64,000 nt of DNA from Pseudomonas gingeri (GCF_013385635.1 NZ_JACAPR010000013.1:1-64000), one strand, 5' to 3'. Counted from the first letter of the stretch, positions 54,665 through 63,722 are shown. A program made the numbers and translations. The notes: a model not told the origin generated them from the letters alone.

Positions 54665-54940
54665 ATGAAAGCCCAAGCCCGTCATATCCTGGTCAAGACC
54701 GCCGAGGAAGCCGAACAGCTCAAGCAACGCATCGCCAAGGGCGAGGCCTTCGATGTGCTGGCCAAGAAGTACTCCACCTGCCCTTCGGGCAAGCGCGGTG
54801 GTGACCTGGGGGAAGTGCGCCCGGGGCAGATGGTCGGCGCGATTGACCAGGTGATCTTCAAGAAACCGTTGCGCACCGTGCACGGCCCGATCAAGAGCAA
54901 GTTCGGTTATCACCTGGTGCAAGTGTTCTACCGCGACTAA
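54665..54940 (+). CDS. ppiC: Parvulin-type peptidyl-prolyl isomerase
   Basis: 91-residue single-domain parvulin, the size of E. coli PpiC. Start KAQARHILVKTAEEAEQL, catalytic-region segments YSTCPSGKRGGDLGEV and GPIKSKFGYHLVQV are all present. Cytoplasmic, no signal peptide. It accelerates cis/trans proline isomerisation during folding. The final 18 bases including the stop codon are duplicated in tandem just downstream. Start at 54665 after AAGG. Confidence 0.93.
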   Translation: MKAQARHILVKTAEEAEQLKQRIAKGEAFDVLAKKYSTCPSGKRGGDLGEVRPGQMVGAIDQVIFKKPLRTVHGPIKSKFGYHLVQVFYRD

Positions 54941-54958
54941 GTGTTCTACCGCGACTGA
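54923..54958 (+). repeat. 18-bp tandem duplication at the ppiC 3' end
   Basis: GTGTTCTACCGCGACTAA (54923-54940) is followed at once by GTGTTCTACCGCGACTGA (54941-54958). The first copy encodes the C-terminal VFYRD and stop; the second differs by one base and is untranslated, in the same frame with its own stop. Confidence 0.95.
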
Positions 54959-54980
54959 GCCGGAGAACCGCGTCATCGTT

Positions 54981-55037
54981 CTTCGCGGGCAAGCCCGGCT
55001 CCCACACGACTACGATCCGTGGGAGCCGGGCTTGTCG
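54981..55037. repeat. Inverted REP pair between ppiC and kdgK
   Basis: TTCGCGGGCAAGCCCGGCTC and GTGGGAGCCGGGCTTGTC face each other in the gap between the two convergent genes, where the pair may act as a shared terminator-like structure. Confidence 0.8.
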
Positions 55038-55077
55038 GGACGCCGCATCGCCGCGAAGAGGCCCGCAAGAACGACAC

Positions 55078-56004
55078 TCAACCTCGGGGAATCAACGCCC
55101 CGCGCACCTGGATCACCCGGCTTGCCAACCGATGCCCGGCCAGTGCCGCCTGTTGCGGATTGCCGCCGGTCAGGCGACTGGCGAGATACCCGGCACTGAA
55201 CGAATCCCCCGCCGCCGTGGTGTCCACCACGGTCTCGACCTTCTGTGCCGGTACTTCGAACGCCTCGCCTTCGCAACGGATCAGACAACTCTCGGCACCA
55301 CGCTTGAGCACCACTTCCGGCGTGCCGATCTGCTCGTAGGCCCTGAATACCGCCGTGCCGTCGGCATAGTCGAACAGCGCCTGTTCGTCCTCCAAGGTCA
55401 GCAATGCCAGGTCGACATACGGCAGGATCGAGCGATACGCCGCGCGTGCCTGCTCGACACCGGACCAGAGGCGCGGCCGGTAGTTGTTGTCGAAGACCAC
55501 CCGGGTATCGCCGCGACGAGCTTCCTGCAACACCGCGATCAGCTTCTCCCGGCCGAGTTCGCCGAGCACCGCGAGGGTAATGCCGCTGAAGTACAGCACA
55601 TCATAGTCCGGCAAGGCCGCTAGAATCGGCGCGGCGGCCGGCGTGGTGAAACAATCGCGGACCGCCGCTTCGTTGCGCCAGTAAAGGAAGCGGCGCTCGC
55701 CGCGGGCATCGGTCTGGATGCAGTAGAGGCCGGGCAGGCGACCAGGCAGGCGCTGGACCCTGTCCAGGCCGATGCCCTCTTCAGCCCAGATCCGGCACAT
55801 GGCGTCGCTGAAACTGTCGTCCCCCAGGGCCGTGACGTAATCCACCGAGCCACGCCCGGCCAGTTCCCGGGAGAGATAGACCGCGGTGTTCAGGGTGTCG
55901 CCGCCGAAGCTCTGGTGCAGGCTGGCGTCGGCGTGTTGTTGCAGTTCGATCATGCATTCGCCGATCAGGGCAATGCGCGGTGGGGGCAGGTTCAGAGTGG
56001 TCAT
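55078..56004 (-). CDS. kdgK: PfkB-family sugar kinase, probable 2-dehydro-3-deoxygluconokinase
   Basis: 308 residues. N-terminal IALIGECMIELQQ and SFGGDTLNTAVYLSREL and C-terminal VVDTTAAGDSFSAGYLASRL (catalytic Asp) are the ribokinase/PfkB signatures in the KdgK variant; the product phosphorylates KDG to KDPG for the Entner-Doudoroff pathway. It starts 14 bp after the PLP deaminase stop in the same orientation, so KDG, or a similar keto-acid, may be linked to that pathway. A related keto-sugar could be the true substrate. Confidence 0.85.
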   Translation of the reverse strand: MTTLNLPPPRIALIGECMIELQQHADASLHQSFGGDTLNTAVYLSRELAGRGSVDYVTALGDDSFSDAMCRIWAEEGIGLDRVQRLPGRLPGLYCIQTDARGERRFLYWRNEAAVRDCFTTPAAAPILAALPDYDVLYFSGITLAVLGELGREKLIAVLQEARRGDTRVVFDNNYRPRLWSGVEQARAAYRSILPYVDLALLTLEDEQALFDYADGTAVFRAYEQIGTPEVVLKRGAESCLIRCEGEAFEVPAQKVETVVDTTAAGDSFSAGYLASRLTGGNPQQAALAGHRLASRVIQVRGALIPRG

Positions 56005-56018
56005 TCCAGCAATATCCC

Positions 56019-57236
56019 TTAGAAGCAGGTGTCGAAGGTCTCGATCACGCTCAGTTGCTCATCGACAATGCAGCCCACGCGCCACTTGTCGAAGGTCAGG
56101 CAGGGATGGGAAGTGCCGAACGAGACGATATCCCCGACCCGCAGCTCGCAGCCCGGCGCCACGGTCATAAAGGCGTGCTGGTCCATCACCGCGGTGACCT
56201 TGCAGGCGCTGACGTCCTCGCCCACCGCCGGCACCACGCCCGCCTTGTAGCGCAGCAAGGGCACCGGCAGGCCGGCGTCGAAGGCCACGTCACGCTTGCC
56301 CAGGGCGATCACCGCAAAACCAGGTTCGGGCATCGACTGCACATGGGCCCAGACTTCCAGCGCCGGGCGCAGGCCCTCGCCGAGGTCGCCGCGACGATGC
56401 AGCACACAGCATTGGGCGTCCTTGTAGATACCATGGTCGTGGGCCACATAGCTGCCGGGACGCAGCACGCTGAGGAAACGCCCGCCGGCATTCTGCGCCT
56501 CGAACTCTTCAGCGATCAGGTCATACCAGGCCGAACCCGAAGCGGTGATGATCGGCTTGCCGATATCGAACGAACCGCTGTTCTGCAAATGCACCGCCAG
56601 GCGCACCAGGGAGCCGGCGAAGGCACGGATGCCGCTGACGGCCTCATCGCCGTGGATTACCCCTTCGTAACCTTCGATGCCGGTCAGCGCCAGCGCCGGC
56701 TGGGCCTTGATCGCCTTGGCCAGGTCCAGCACTTCCTGCTCGCTGCGGCAGCCACAACGCCCGCCGACCACACCGTATTCGATCATCACATTGAGGCGCA
56801 GGCCGCGCCCGGCGAAAAACTCACCCAGGGCCGCGACGTTATCCGGATGATCGACCATGCAGTGGAACTCGAACTGCGGATCCGCCAGCAACTCGGCAAT
56901 CAATGCCATGTTCGCCGCGCCCACCAACTGGTTGGCCATCAATACCCGCCGTACACCCGCGGCATAGGCCGCACGGGTCTGTACCGCGGTGGCCAGGGTC
57001 AGGCCCCAGGCGCCCTGGGCCAACTGGCGCTGAAACAGTGCCGGGACCATGCTGGTCTTGCCGTGGGGCGCCAGTTCGGCACCGCTGCGGCTGACGAAGT
57101 CCTGCATCCAGCGGATATTGTGTTCCAGTGCTTCGCGGTGCAGCACCAGGGCCGGCAGACTGACGTCACGTACCAGCTGGGCACCGATGGCGGCCGCGCC
57201 TTTCTCCACGGCGGGAATGTTCAGGGCAACAGGCAT
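56019..57236 (-). CDS. PLP-dependent D-amino acid deaminase / D-threonine aldolase-like protein
   Basis: 405-residue fold-type III (alanine-racemase-like) enzyme of the D-serine dehydratase/D-threonine aldolase family. The PLP lysine is Lys60 in ELAPHGKTSM. A His-x-Cys pair in GTSHPCLTFD near the C-terminus corresponds to the divalent-metal site of these enzymes. It would deaminate a D-hydroxyamino acid to a 2-keto acid via an enamine, or cleave it. Start 57236 after AAGGAG. Next to RidA, which removes such enamines, an IclR regulator and an amino acid importer. Exact substrate unknown. Confidence 0.83.
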   Translation of the reverse strand: MPVALNIPAVEKGAAAIGAQLVRDVSLPALVLHREALEHNIRWMQDFVSRSGAELAPHGKTSMVPALFQRQLAQGAWGLTLATAVQTRAAYAAGVRRVLMANQLVGAANMALIAELLADPQFEFHCMVDHPDNVAALGEFFAGRGLRLNVMIEYGVVGGRCGCRSEQEVLDLAKAIKAQPALALTGIEGYEGVIHGDEAVSGIRAFAGSLVRLAVHLQNSGSFDIGKPIITASGSAWYDLIAEEFEAQNAGGRFLSVLRPGSYVAHDHGIYKDAQCCVLHRRGDLGEGLRPALEVWAHVQSMPEPGFAVIALGKRDVAFDAGLPVPLLRYKAGVVPAVGEDVSACKVTAVMDQHAFMTVAPGCELRVGDIVSFGTSHPCLTFDKWRVGCIVDEQLSVIETFDTCF

Positions 57237-57271
57237 TTCAGACTCCTTGACAGGCGCGGCCGCAGCCGCTG

Positions 57272-58036
57272 CTATTCGTTGATACGACGGGCCAGGTTGT
57301 TCGCGCTGTCGATCAGCACCCGGCGATAGTCGTTGTAGTTTTTCTTTGCATCGGCCCGGGGTGCGACGATGCACAGGGTCGCGATGCAGATGCCCCGCTC
57401 GTCCTTGACGGGCGCGGCGAAACAGTGGGTAAAGGTGTCGGCGACGCTATCGAAGGAAAAGAACCCGTCGATACCGGCCTGACGGATTTCCCCGAGGAAG
57501 ACCTCCAGCGGCAGGCGCTGGCCATCCGGCAGGATAAAGTCGTCGTGATCGATCAGATCGATGATTGCCTGGTCGCTCAAATGCGCCAGCAACAGGCGGC
57601 CGGACGCGGTCCAGGGAATCGGCGCGTTTTCACCGATATCCGAGGAAATACGGAAATGCCGCTCGCCCTCCTTCATCAGTGCCACGGTGTACTTGCGCCC
57701 GTTGAGCAGGCACATCTGCGCGGTTTCGTGGGTCTGGCTGACGATTTCCTGCAGGGCGTGATCGGCCTCGCGGGTGAGATCGAAGTGACGCAGGTGGGCC
57801 TGGCCAAGGAAATACAGCTGGCGGCCCAGATAGACGTGCCCTTCCTTGCCGACGGTTTCCAGAATCCGTCGTTCCAGCAGCGAGGCCACCAGTTCGTAGA
57901 CCGTGGACTTGGGGCTGCCGATGCCGCTGGCGATATCGTTGGGGCGCAATGGCTGGCCGATTTCCTTGAGGTAGTCGAGGATATCGAACGCCCGGTCCAG
58001 CCCTTTTGCCCGGCGCTTGATGGTGTCTTCGGTCAT
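57272..58036 (-). CDS. IclR family transcriptional regulator
   Basis: 254 residues: N-terminal winged helix (about 8-70; RAFDILDYLKEIGQPLRPND, GSPKSTVYELVASLLERR) and C-terminal ligand-binding domain (TASGRLLLAHLSDQ, with GICIATLCIVAP). Start set at ATG 58036; a longer form beginning at 58081 is possible, as neither has a strong ribosome-binding site. It stands upstream of the deaminase and kinase genes in the same direction and presumably controls this unit and perhaps the importer. Confidence 0.87.
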   Translation of the reverse strand: MTEDTIKRRAKGLDRAFDILDYLKEIGQPLRPNDIASGIGSPKSTVYELVASLLERRILETVGKEGHVYLGRQLYFLGQAHLRHFDLTREADHALQEIVSQTHETAQMCLLNGRKYTVALMKEGERHFRISSDIGENAPIPWTASGRLLLAHLSDQAIIDLIDHDDFILPDGQRLPLEVFLGEIRQAGIDGFFSFDSVADTFTHCFAAPVKDERGICIATLCIVAPRADAKKNYNDYRRVLIDSANNLARRINE

Positions 58037-58089
58037 GTCAGTGCAATCCCATTGAAAAATTGCCGGGGAGTTTACATCCATTATTCGTT

Positions 58090-58196
58090 GATCGTTCCCA
58101 AGCTCCGCGTGGGAATGCAGCCCGTGACGCTACGCGTCACAACAGCGGACGCAGAGCGTCCCAAGAGGCATTCCCACGCAGAACGTGGGAACGATC
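58090..58196. repeat. About 100-bp palindromic repeat, copy C
   Basis: Outer arms GATCGTTCCC and GTGGGAACGATC, inner palindromes GTGACGCTACGCGTCAC and GGACGCAGAGCGTCC. This is the intact form that best shows what the REP replaced in copy B (41727-41852). It lies between ridA-like and iclR genes, next to a further REP variant at 58205-58230. Confidence 0.88.
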
Positions 58197-58248
58197 ATCA
58201 AAACCTGTAGGAGCAGAGCTTGCTCGCGAAAGGCCCATCAGGGTTTCA

Positions 58249-58635
58249 TCACTTCTTCTTGTACGCGATGCAGTCGATCTCGACCTTGCAGTCGACCATC
58301 ATGTTCGCCTGCACACAGGCCCGCGCCGGAGCGTGTTCGGGCGTGAAGTACTCGGAAAAGACCTTGTTGAAGCTCCAGAAATCCCGTGGATCCTCCAGCC
58401 AGACACCGGCGCGTACCACGTTTTCCAGGCCATAACCGGCCTCTTCGAGAATCGCGATCAGGTTTTTCATGGTCTGGTGCGTCTGCTCGACGATGCCGCC
58501 GACAATGATTTCACCATTGAGCGCCGGCACCTGGCCGGACACATGCAGCCAGCCATCGGCTTCGACGGCACGGGCGAAAGGACGAGGCTGACCGCCACCC
58601 GCGGCGCTGCCGGTGCCGTAACGAGTAATGCTCAT
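58249..58635 (-). CDS. ridA: RidA family enamine/imine deaminase
   Basis: 128-residue YjgF/YER057c/UK114-family protein. Segments: EADGWLHVSGQVPALNG, THQTMKNLIAILEEAGYGLE, and ARACVQANMM carrying the conserved Arg that binds substrate carboxylate. It hydrolyses reactive enamines released by PLP dehydratases, which suits the neighbouring deaminase. AAGGAG precedes the ATG. It is 21 bp after the ABC ATPase gene, so it belongs to the transporter transcript. Confidence 0.9.
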   Translation of the reverse strand: MSITRYGTGSAAGGGQPRPFARAVEADGWLHVSGQVPALNGEIIVGGIVEQTHQTMKNLIAILEEAGYGLENVVRAGVWLEDPRDFWSFNKVFSEYFTPEHAPARACVQANMMVDCKVEIDCIAYKKK

Positions 58636-58656
58636 GATGTTCTCCTTGAATGAAAG

Positions 58657-59448
58657 TTAAAAACGCGTGTTCTTGAGAAATTCCGCGAGACGCGGCGATT
58701 GCGGGCGCTCGAACAGTTCTTTGGGTGGCCCCTGTTCTTCAATGCGTCCCTGGTTCATGAAAACGATCTTGTCCGAGACTTCGAAGGCAAAGCGCATCTC
58801 GTGGGTGACCAGCAACATGGTCATGCCCTCTTCGGCCAGGCCCTTGATCACCGCAAGCACTTCGCCGACCAGTTCTGGGTCGAGGGCCGAGGTCACTTCG
58901 TCGAACAGCATCAGGCTCGGGTTCATCGCAATGGCCCGGGCAATCGCCACGCGCTGCTGCTGGCCGCCGGACAACTGGCCGGGGAAGTAATCGCGACGCT
59001 GCAGCAGGCCGACCCGGTCCAGCCATTTTTCCGCCAGGACGATGGCCTGGTCCTTGGGCAGTTTCTTGACCTTGAGCAGACCCAACGTGACGTTCTGCAA
59101 CGCGGTCAGGTGCGGAAACAGGTTGAACTGCTGGAACGCCATGCCGGTCATGGCCCGATGCTGGGCGATGACTTTTTCCGGGTGACGCACGCGCTTGCCA
59201 TTGACTTCGCTGTAGCCGATGGACTCGCCATCGAGGGTGATCTGCCCGCCCTGGAACTCTTCCAGCAGGTTCACGCAACGCAGCAGCGTGGTCTTGCCCG
59301 AGCCGCTGGAACCGATCAGCGTGACCACGTTGCCGCGCTGCATTTCCAGGTCGACGCCCTTGAGCACTTCGACCGGGCCGTATTGTTTGTGCAGGCCGCG
59401 AATGCTGAGCAGCGCCTGCTTGTCGTTTTGACTGGTAGTCGGAATCAT
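58657..59448 (-). CDS. Polar amino acid ABC transporter ATP-binding protein
   Basis: 263-residue GlnQ-type ATPase: Walker [27 protein letters not shown], signature [16 protein letters not shown], Walker [13 protein letters not shown] (EV where EP is usual), [12 protein letters not shown]. It partners the two permeases encoded immediately upstream; its start overlaps the preceding permease stop by 4 bp. Confidence 0.92.
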   Translation of the reverse strand: MIPTTSQNDKQALLSIRGLHKQYGPVEVLKGVDLEMQRGNVVTLIGSSGSGKTTLLRCVNLLEEFQGGQITLDGESIGYSEVNGKRVRHPEKVIAQHRAMTGMAFQQFNLFPHLTALQNVTLGLLKVKKLPKDQAIVLAEKWLDRVGLLQRRDYFPGQLSGGQQQRVAIARAIAMNPSLMLFDEVTSALDPELVGEVLAVIKGLAEEGMTMLLVTHEMRFAFEVSDKIVFMNQGRIEEQGPPKELFERPQSPRLAEFLKNTRF

Positions 59449-60107
59449 GGCAACGCCACCCGCTTTTCAATATGCCGACCGAGCAGTTCGATGGCGTAGT
59501 TGATGATGAAGAACAAGAACCCTGCGAACAGGTAGAACTCCAGGGTCATGAAGGTCCGGGCGATCACCTGCTGGGTGCTGAGCAGCAGTTCGGCGACGCC
59601 GATCACCGACAGCAGGGTGGAGGCCTTGACGATCTCGGTCGACGAGTTGACCCAGGTCGGCAGGATCTGCCGCAGCGCCTGGGGCAACAGCACGTAGCCG
59701 AGGGACTGGTAGAAGGTCAGGCCGATGGCCTTGCCCGCTTCCAGTTGCCCACGGGGAATCGCCTGCAGTGAACCACGGACGATTTCCGCCACATGGGAGC
59801 CGCAGAACAGCGTCAGGCCCAGGGCCCCGGCCTGGAATGCACTGATCTGCCAGCCCAGCGCCGGGGCCATGTAGAAGCAGGCCAGCACCAGGACAAACAC
59901 CGGTGTGCCGCGAATCAGGTCGACGTACAGGCGGAACGGCACGCGCATCCAGAACTTGCCGTAGGTCAGCACCAATCCGGCGGCGATGCCGATCAGGGTG
60001 CCGCAGACAATGGCCAGGGCCGAACATTGCACGCTGGTCAGAAAGCCCTGCCACAGGGTGTCCCGGGCGACCCACAACTCATGCAGCCAGCTTGGGGATT
60101 CGTACAT
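59445..60107 (-). CDS. Polar amino acid ABC transporter permease 2
   Basis: 220-residue inner-membrane protein of PAAT permease type. [20 protein letters not shown] is the first clear membrane region, and the EAA-type loop reads [20 protein letters not shown]. It probably forms a heterodimer with the permease encoded 9 bp upstream. Confidence 0.92.
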   Translation of the reverse strand: MYESPSWLHELWVARDTLWQGFLTSVQCSALAIVCGTLIGIAAGLVLTYGKFWMRVPFRLYVDLIRGTPVFVLVLACFYMAPALGWQISAFQAGALGLTLFCGSHVAEIVRGSLQAIPRGQLEAGKAIGLTFYQSLGYVLLPQALRQILPTWVNSSTEIVKASTLLSVIGVAELLLSTQQVIARTFMTLEFYLFAGFLFFIINYAIELLGRHIEKRVALP

Positions 60108-60116
60108 GGGGGACTC

Positions 60117-60779
60117 CTAGCGGCGAATCGCCAGACGCTGTTCGAGGTAACGCAGCATCATGGCAATGAGGTAACAGGCAACCACATAGAGCGCGGTGGT
60201 GACCATCCAGGTTTCGATCACCCGGTAGCTCTCCACGTTGATCTTGCGGGCGTAATAGGTCAGCTCCGGCACGGCGATCGCCGCCGCCAGCGAGGTGTCC
60301 TTGAACAGCGAGATGAAGTTGTTGGACAGCGCCGGCAGCACGTTGCGCAACATTACCGGGACGGTCACGTAGGCCCGCACCTGCCATTCGCCGAGGCCGA
60401 TGGCCAACCCGGCTTCGCGCTGGCCCTTGGGGATGCTCAACAGGCCGGAGCGGAACACTTCGGTCAGGTAGGCGCCGGCATACAACGACAGGGTGATGAT
60501 GAACGAGGGGATCTTGTCCAGCCGGATGCCCAGGCTGGGCATGGCGAAGTAGATCAACAGGATCAGCACCAGGATCGGCGTGTTACGGATCACCGTGACA
60601 TACACCGAAGCCACCACCCGCAATGCGCGATGCTTGCTGAGCAAGGCAAACGCCATCATCAGGCCGATCACGCAACCGATGGCAATCGACAGCAAGGCCA
60701 GTTCGAGGCCCAGGCCGAGCCCTGCCAGCAAACTGGGGAAATCGCGCCAGACGGCGGCAAAGTTCAACTGATAGTTCAT
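60117..60779 (-). CDS. Polar amino acid ABC transporter permease 1
   Basis: 220-residue PAAT permease. Membrane-spanning ALLSIAIGCVIGLMMAFALL and RNTPILVLILLIYFAMP; the coupling loop is EAGLAIGLGEWQVRAYVTVP. It follows the binding-protein gene by 53 bp and is the first permease of the importer. Confidence 0.92.
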   Translation of the reverse strand: MNYQLNFAAVWRDFPSLLAGLGLGLELALLSIAIGCVIGLMMAFALLSKHRALRVVASVYVTVIRNTPILVLILLIYFAMPSLGIRLDKIPSFIITLSLYAGAYLTEVFRSGLLSIPKGQREAGLAIGLGEWQVRAYVTVPVMLRNVLPALSNNFISLFKDTSLAAAIAVPELTYYARKINVESYRVIETWMVTTALYVVACYLIAMMLRYLEQRLAIRR

Positions 60780-60832
60780 GGTTCAGAGTACCTTCGACAA
60801 GGCGCCGCCAGCGGCGCCCTGCCCTTAACGGA

Positions 60833-61681
60833 TCACTTGAATTCGACAGGGAAACCGATCTCTGGGGATGGCAGGTCTACGCCGAACCATTTCTTGAAGG
60901 ATGCCGCATAGGTCGGGAACTCGACGCCGGTCATGGATTCATGCAGCGCGGTGTTGACGAAGTTCAGCCAGTCCTGGTCGCCGCGCTTGACCGCACAGGC
61001 GTAGGTTTGCGGGCTCCAGGCGTAGGTCGGGCTGCGGTAGCGGCCAGGGTTCTGCACCATCAGGTACTTGACCGAGGACTGGTCGGTGGCGGCGGCGTCG
61101 GCACGGCCGGAGTTCACCGCCTGGTACATCAGGTCGACGCTGTCGTACTGGTCGACCTTGGCCTTTGGCAGCGCCTGGTGCACCAGTTCTTCGGCATAGA
61201 CGTTCTGTAGCACCGCCACGGTGACGCCGTCGCCGGCGGCTTTCAGGTCATCGATTTCCTTGTACTTGCTGTTGATCGGCAGCAGCAGGCCAACGCCTTC
61301 GCGGTAGTACGGCAGGGTGAAGGCCACCTGCTGGGCGCGACTGGCGGTCACGGTGATGAACTGGCAACTGATGTCGACCTTGTCGGTCAGCAGGTTGGGA
61401 ATCCGTGCGTCGGAAGACTGCACCACGTACTCGACCTTGCTCGCATCATTGAACAGGCCCTTGGCGATCATCGCGCCGATATCGATATCGAAGCCTTGCA
61501 ACTTGCCGTCCGCGCCCTGGAAGTGCCACGGCGCGTTGGTGCTGCCGGTGCCGACGATCAGGTGACCGCGCTTGAGCACACTGTCGAGCTTGCTGTCGGC
61601 GGCCTGGGCGGCCCCAGCCACAACCGCCGTGGCGGCAAAAAGAAAAGCACACGCTTTGAACAAGGAAGGTACGCGATGCAT
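60833..61681 (-). CDS. Periplasmic amino acid-binding protein
   Basis: 282-residue family-3 solute-binding protein with a Sec signal (cleavage near AQA-AD). SVLKRGHLIVGTGSTNAPWH, GFDIDIGAMIAKGLFNDASK, QVAFTLPYYREGVGLLLPIN and TDQSSVKYLMVQNPGRYRSP are typical. Start at 61681 follows GGAG. It is the promoter-proximal gene of the importer-RidA unit and defines substrate specificity, probably a D- or hydroxy-amino acid given the downstream enzymes. Confidence 0.92.
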   Translation of the reverse strand: MHRVPSLFKACAFLFAATAVVAGAAQAADSKLDSVLKRGHLIVGTGSTNAPWHFQGADGKLQGFDIDIGAMIAKGLFNDASKVEYVVQSSDARIPNLLTDKVDISCQFITVTASRAQQVAFTLPYYREGVGLLLPINSKYKEIDDLKAAGDGVTVAVLQNVYAEELVHQALPKAKVDQYDSVDLMYQAVNSGRADAAATDQSSVKYLMVQNPGRYRSPTYAWSPQTYACAVKRGDQDWLNFVNTALHESMTGVEFPTYAASFKKWFGVDLPSPEIGFPVEFK

Positions 61682-62082
61682 GACGTTGCACTCCGATGAT
61701 GTGTGTTCCGTTATACCGGAACTTAGTATGTAACAACGGAATAGAGAGCAGAAAGTGTGCCACAGCAATCTGGCATCACCTAGCCATCTTTAAAAAGTGA
61801 TTAAAATCAAATGGATAGGATTAGAGAGAAAAATACTGTTACTGGAGGGACCAGACGAGTGTGCTACGGAAAGCAACGTGCCAGTGGGTGCCAAGGCCCC
61901 AAAGCAGTGCGCAGGTGGGTGATTTCGGGGCGGGCGCCCCTTGCGGCGGTATCGATATATAACTGTAGGAGCAGGGCTTGCCCGCGAAGGCGTCAGTGAA
62001 TCCAGCGCATGAACGAAGGTGATGTACTTGTCACAGGTAGAAATCAAGGCCTATCGGAACGGTCGGAAATTGCGTTGAACCA
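61682..62082. other. Intergenic region upstream of the amino acid importer
   Basis: About 400 bp. The part next to the binding-protein gene (61690-61850) is AT-rich and should hold its promoter, but I cannot assign boxes with confidence. A REP variant (TAGGAGCAGGGCTTGCCCGC) lies at 61968-61990. No convincing gene was seen. Confidence 0.4.
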
Positions 62083-62169
62083 TCAACGCAGTAGCATCGT
62101 CAGCACTACCGCGAATACCAGCAGAACCGCTGCCATTCCGACCATGTACAGCACAAATCCTCTAGCCAC
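62083..62169 (-). CDS. Putative 28-residue single-span membrane protein
   Basis: Small open frame starting with GTG, preceded by AGGTGATC about 4-9 nt upstream. The product (MARGFVLYMVGMAAVLL followed by VFAVVLTMLLR) is basic at both ends and otherwise hydrophobic, as expected for one transmembrane helix. Too short for ordinary gene prediction. No homologue is recognised by eye, and its role is unknown; small proteins of this kind often bind membrane enzymes or transporters. Confidence 0.5.
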   Translation of the reverse strand: MARGFVLYMVGMAAVLLVFAVVLTMLLR

Positions 62170-62489
62170 GCTGATCACCTGAATTGAATTTCGCTGGAGA
62201 TCTGCCGTTTTTTTGACCTTACTGGCAGGTAATGGTGAATTCTAGCAATTCGCGGCATGTTTTTGACATTAACTTTCGTATGAATCCTTTGGTATCTGAT
62301 CAATGGCGATTAGCCACTTTCCGACTCCGTTAGTAAGCTAATAAAAAGCCCTACACTTAATTCAGGGTTAATCCCAGCCATGGAAAGTGAAATCGACCGC
62401 GTCAGCGCAGATCCTTTCTGTCGCCCTCCGCGGCATGTTCAACACATCGGGTGTCGAACGGAACCTCAAGCCTGCTTCGGAGATACATC
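62170..62489. other. AT-rich intergenic region between small membrane protein and DUF2790 gene
   Basis: 320 bp, AT-rich (62200-62370). It should contain the promoter of the minus-strand small gene and the plus-strand promoter of the DUF2790 gene. GAATTCTAGCAATTC (62235-62249) is a short inverted repeat. No gene is seen. Confidence 0.4.
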
Positions 62490-62756
62490 ATGAAACTTCG
62501 TACCCTTTTGATGACCAGCGCCCTGGCCCTGACCGCCGTTGCCGGCATGGCCCAGGCCGACACCAACGCCACGCCCCAGGCGGTGCCTTATCACTACGGC
62601 ATGCCGCTGAACATCGACAAGCTGATCTCCATGACCGAGCAGCCCACCTCAACCTGCAAAGTGATCAATGCCGATATGAAGTTTGTCGACAAGGCCGGGA
62701 AAATCGAGGACGTCACTTATCGCAAGATGTCGGAAGCCTGCGATTTCAATAATTGA
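62490..62756 (+). CDS. DUF2790 periplasmic protein
   Basis: 88 residues with a Sec signal peptide (MKLRTLLMTSALALTAVAGM, cleavage near AQA-DT). The mature part, VPYHYGMPLNIDKLISMTEQ and KAGKIEDVTYRKMSEACDF, with two Cys residues, is the DUF2790 family, common in Pseudomonas and of unknown function. GGAG precedes the ATG at 62490. Confidence 0.85.
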   Translation: MKLRTLLMTSALALTAVAGMAQADTNATPQAVPYHYGMPLNIDKLISMTEQPTSTCKVINADMKFVDKAGKIEDVTYRKMSEACDFNN

Positions 62757-62867
62757 TATCGCCTGCTCGAACACCGTCGCCCCAGCGCAAGGTCCTGGCT
62801 GCCGTGCTTCCTCTGGTGGGAGCCGGCTTGCCCGCGATGAGGCCTGTGCGAGCAACTGCGCAAGGGA

Positions 62868-63626
62868 TTATTTGACGCTGTCAAAAGCCTTCAGCATGGC
62901 CTTCTGCGTCGCCAGCAGACGCTCACGTACTTCACCGCGCGCCCCTTCAAGACGCACCGTCGGTGCCACCACGCACAATGCGTAGACCCCCTGGCCGGTC
63001 ACCAACTCGACCCCCATCGCACTGACTCCCGGCATATGCCCATCGGCGTCAAAAGCCACACCGGTGCGCCGCACCTCCGCCAGCTCCGCCAGCAGGTCCG
63101 GCAAATGGGTCTGGGTGCTCGGCGTCAGGCTCTTGAGATTCTTCCCCAACAGTTGTGTCACCGCTTCGTCGCTCATGCGCGCGAGCAGCACCTTGCCCCC
63201 CGAGGTCGCATGCATGGTCAGGAACGAACTGGCATCCGGCACGACCCGCAGCGGCTGGGTCGACAACGCCATCTGCAGGATCAGTAGTTCAGCTCCACTG
63301 GCATGCAGCAGGACCACGGTTTCGCCGGTTTCACGGGACAGTTGCTCCAGATAAGGCCGGGTCTTTTGTGTCACATCGACATGACTGTGGGAAGCCAGGC
63401 GCATCAAGGCCGGGCCCAGACGTACGCCGGCGGGTCCCTGGATCTCCAGTAGCTGCTCCAGGGCCAGGGCATCGACCAGGCGCTGGACCGTCGAGCGCGG
63501 CAAGTCGATGCGCTTGGCAATCGCTCCCAGGCTCAAGCCACCCGGTTCATTTTCGAGGCACCGCAGGATCGCCGCCGCACGGGCGATCACCTGGATGCCG
63601 CCGCGTTCCGTTTCAGGCACTGACAT
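62868..63626 (-). CDS. IclR family transcriptional regulator
   Basis: 252 residues: winged helix (IARAAAILRCLENEPGGLSL, IDLPRSTVQRLVDALALEQL) and IclR effector domain (MHATSGGKVLLARMSDEAVT; MGVELVTGQGVYALCVVAP). AGGAG before the ATG. Divergent from the MFS gene at 63723, which it probably regulates across the 96-bp shared promoter region. Confidence 0.9.
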   Translation of the reverse strand: MSVPETERGGIQVIARAAAILRCLENEPGGLSLGAIAKRIDLPRSTVQRLVDALALEQLLEIQGPAGVRLGPALMRLASHSHVDVTQKTRPYLEQLSRETGETVVLLHASGAELLILQMALSTQPLRVVPDASSFLTMHATSGGKVLLARMSDEAVTQLLGKNLKSLTPSTQTHLPDLLAELAEVRRTGVAFDADGHMPGVSAMGVELVTGQGVYALCVVAPTVRLEGARGEVRERLLATQKAMLKAFDSVK

Positions 63627-63722
63627 GGATATTGCTCCTCTGTATCACTGAATGATACAGTGTACCGAATTATTGATAGCGGTCACGTTTTCAAGCAACC
63701 GCCTCTTACAGGATCTGCGTGC

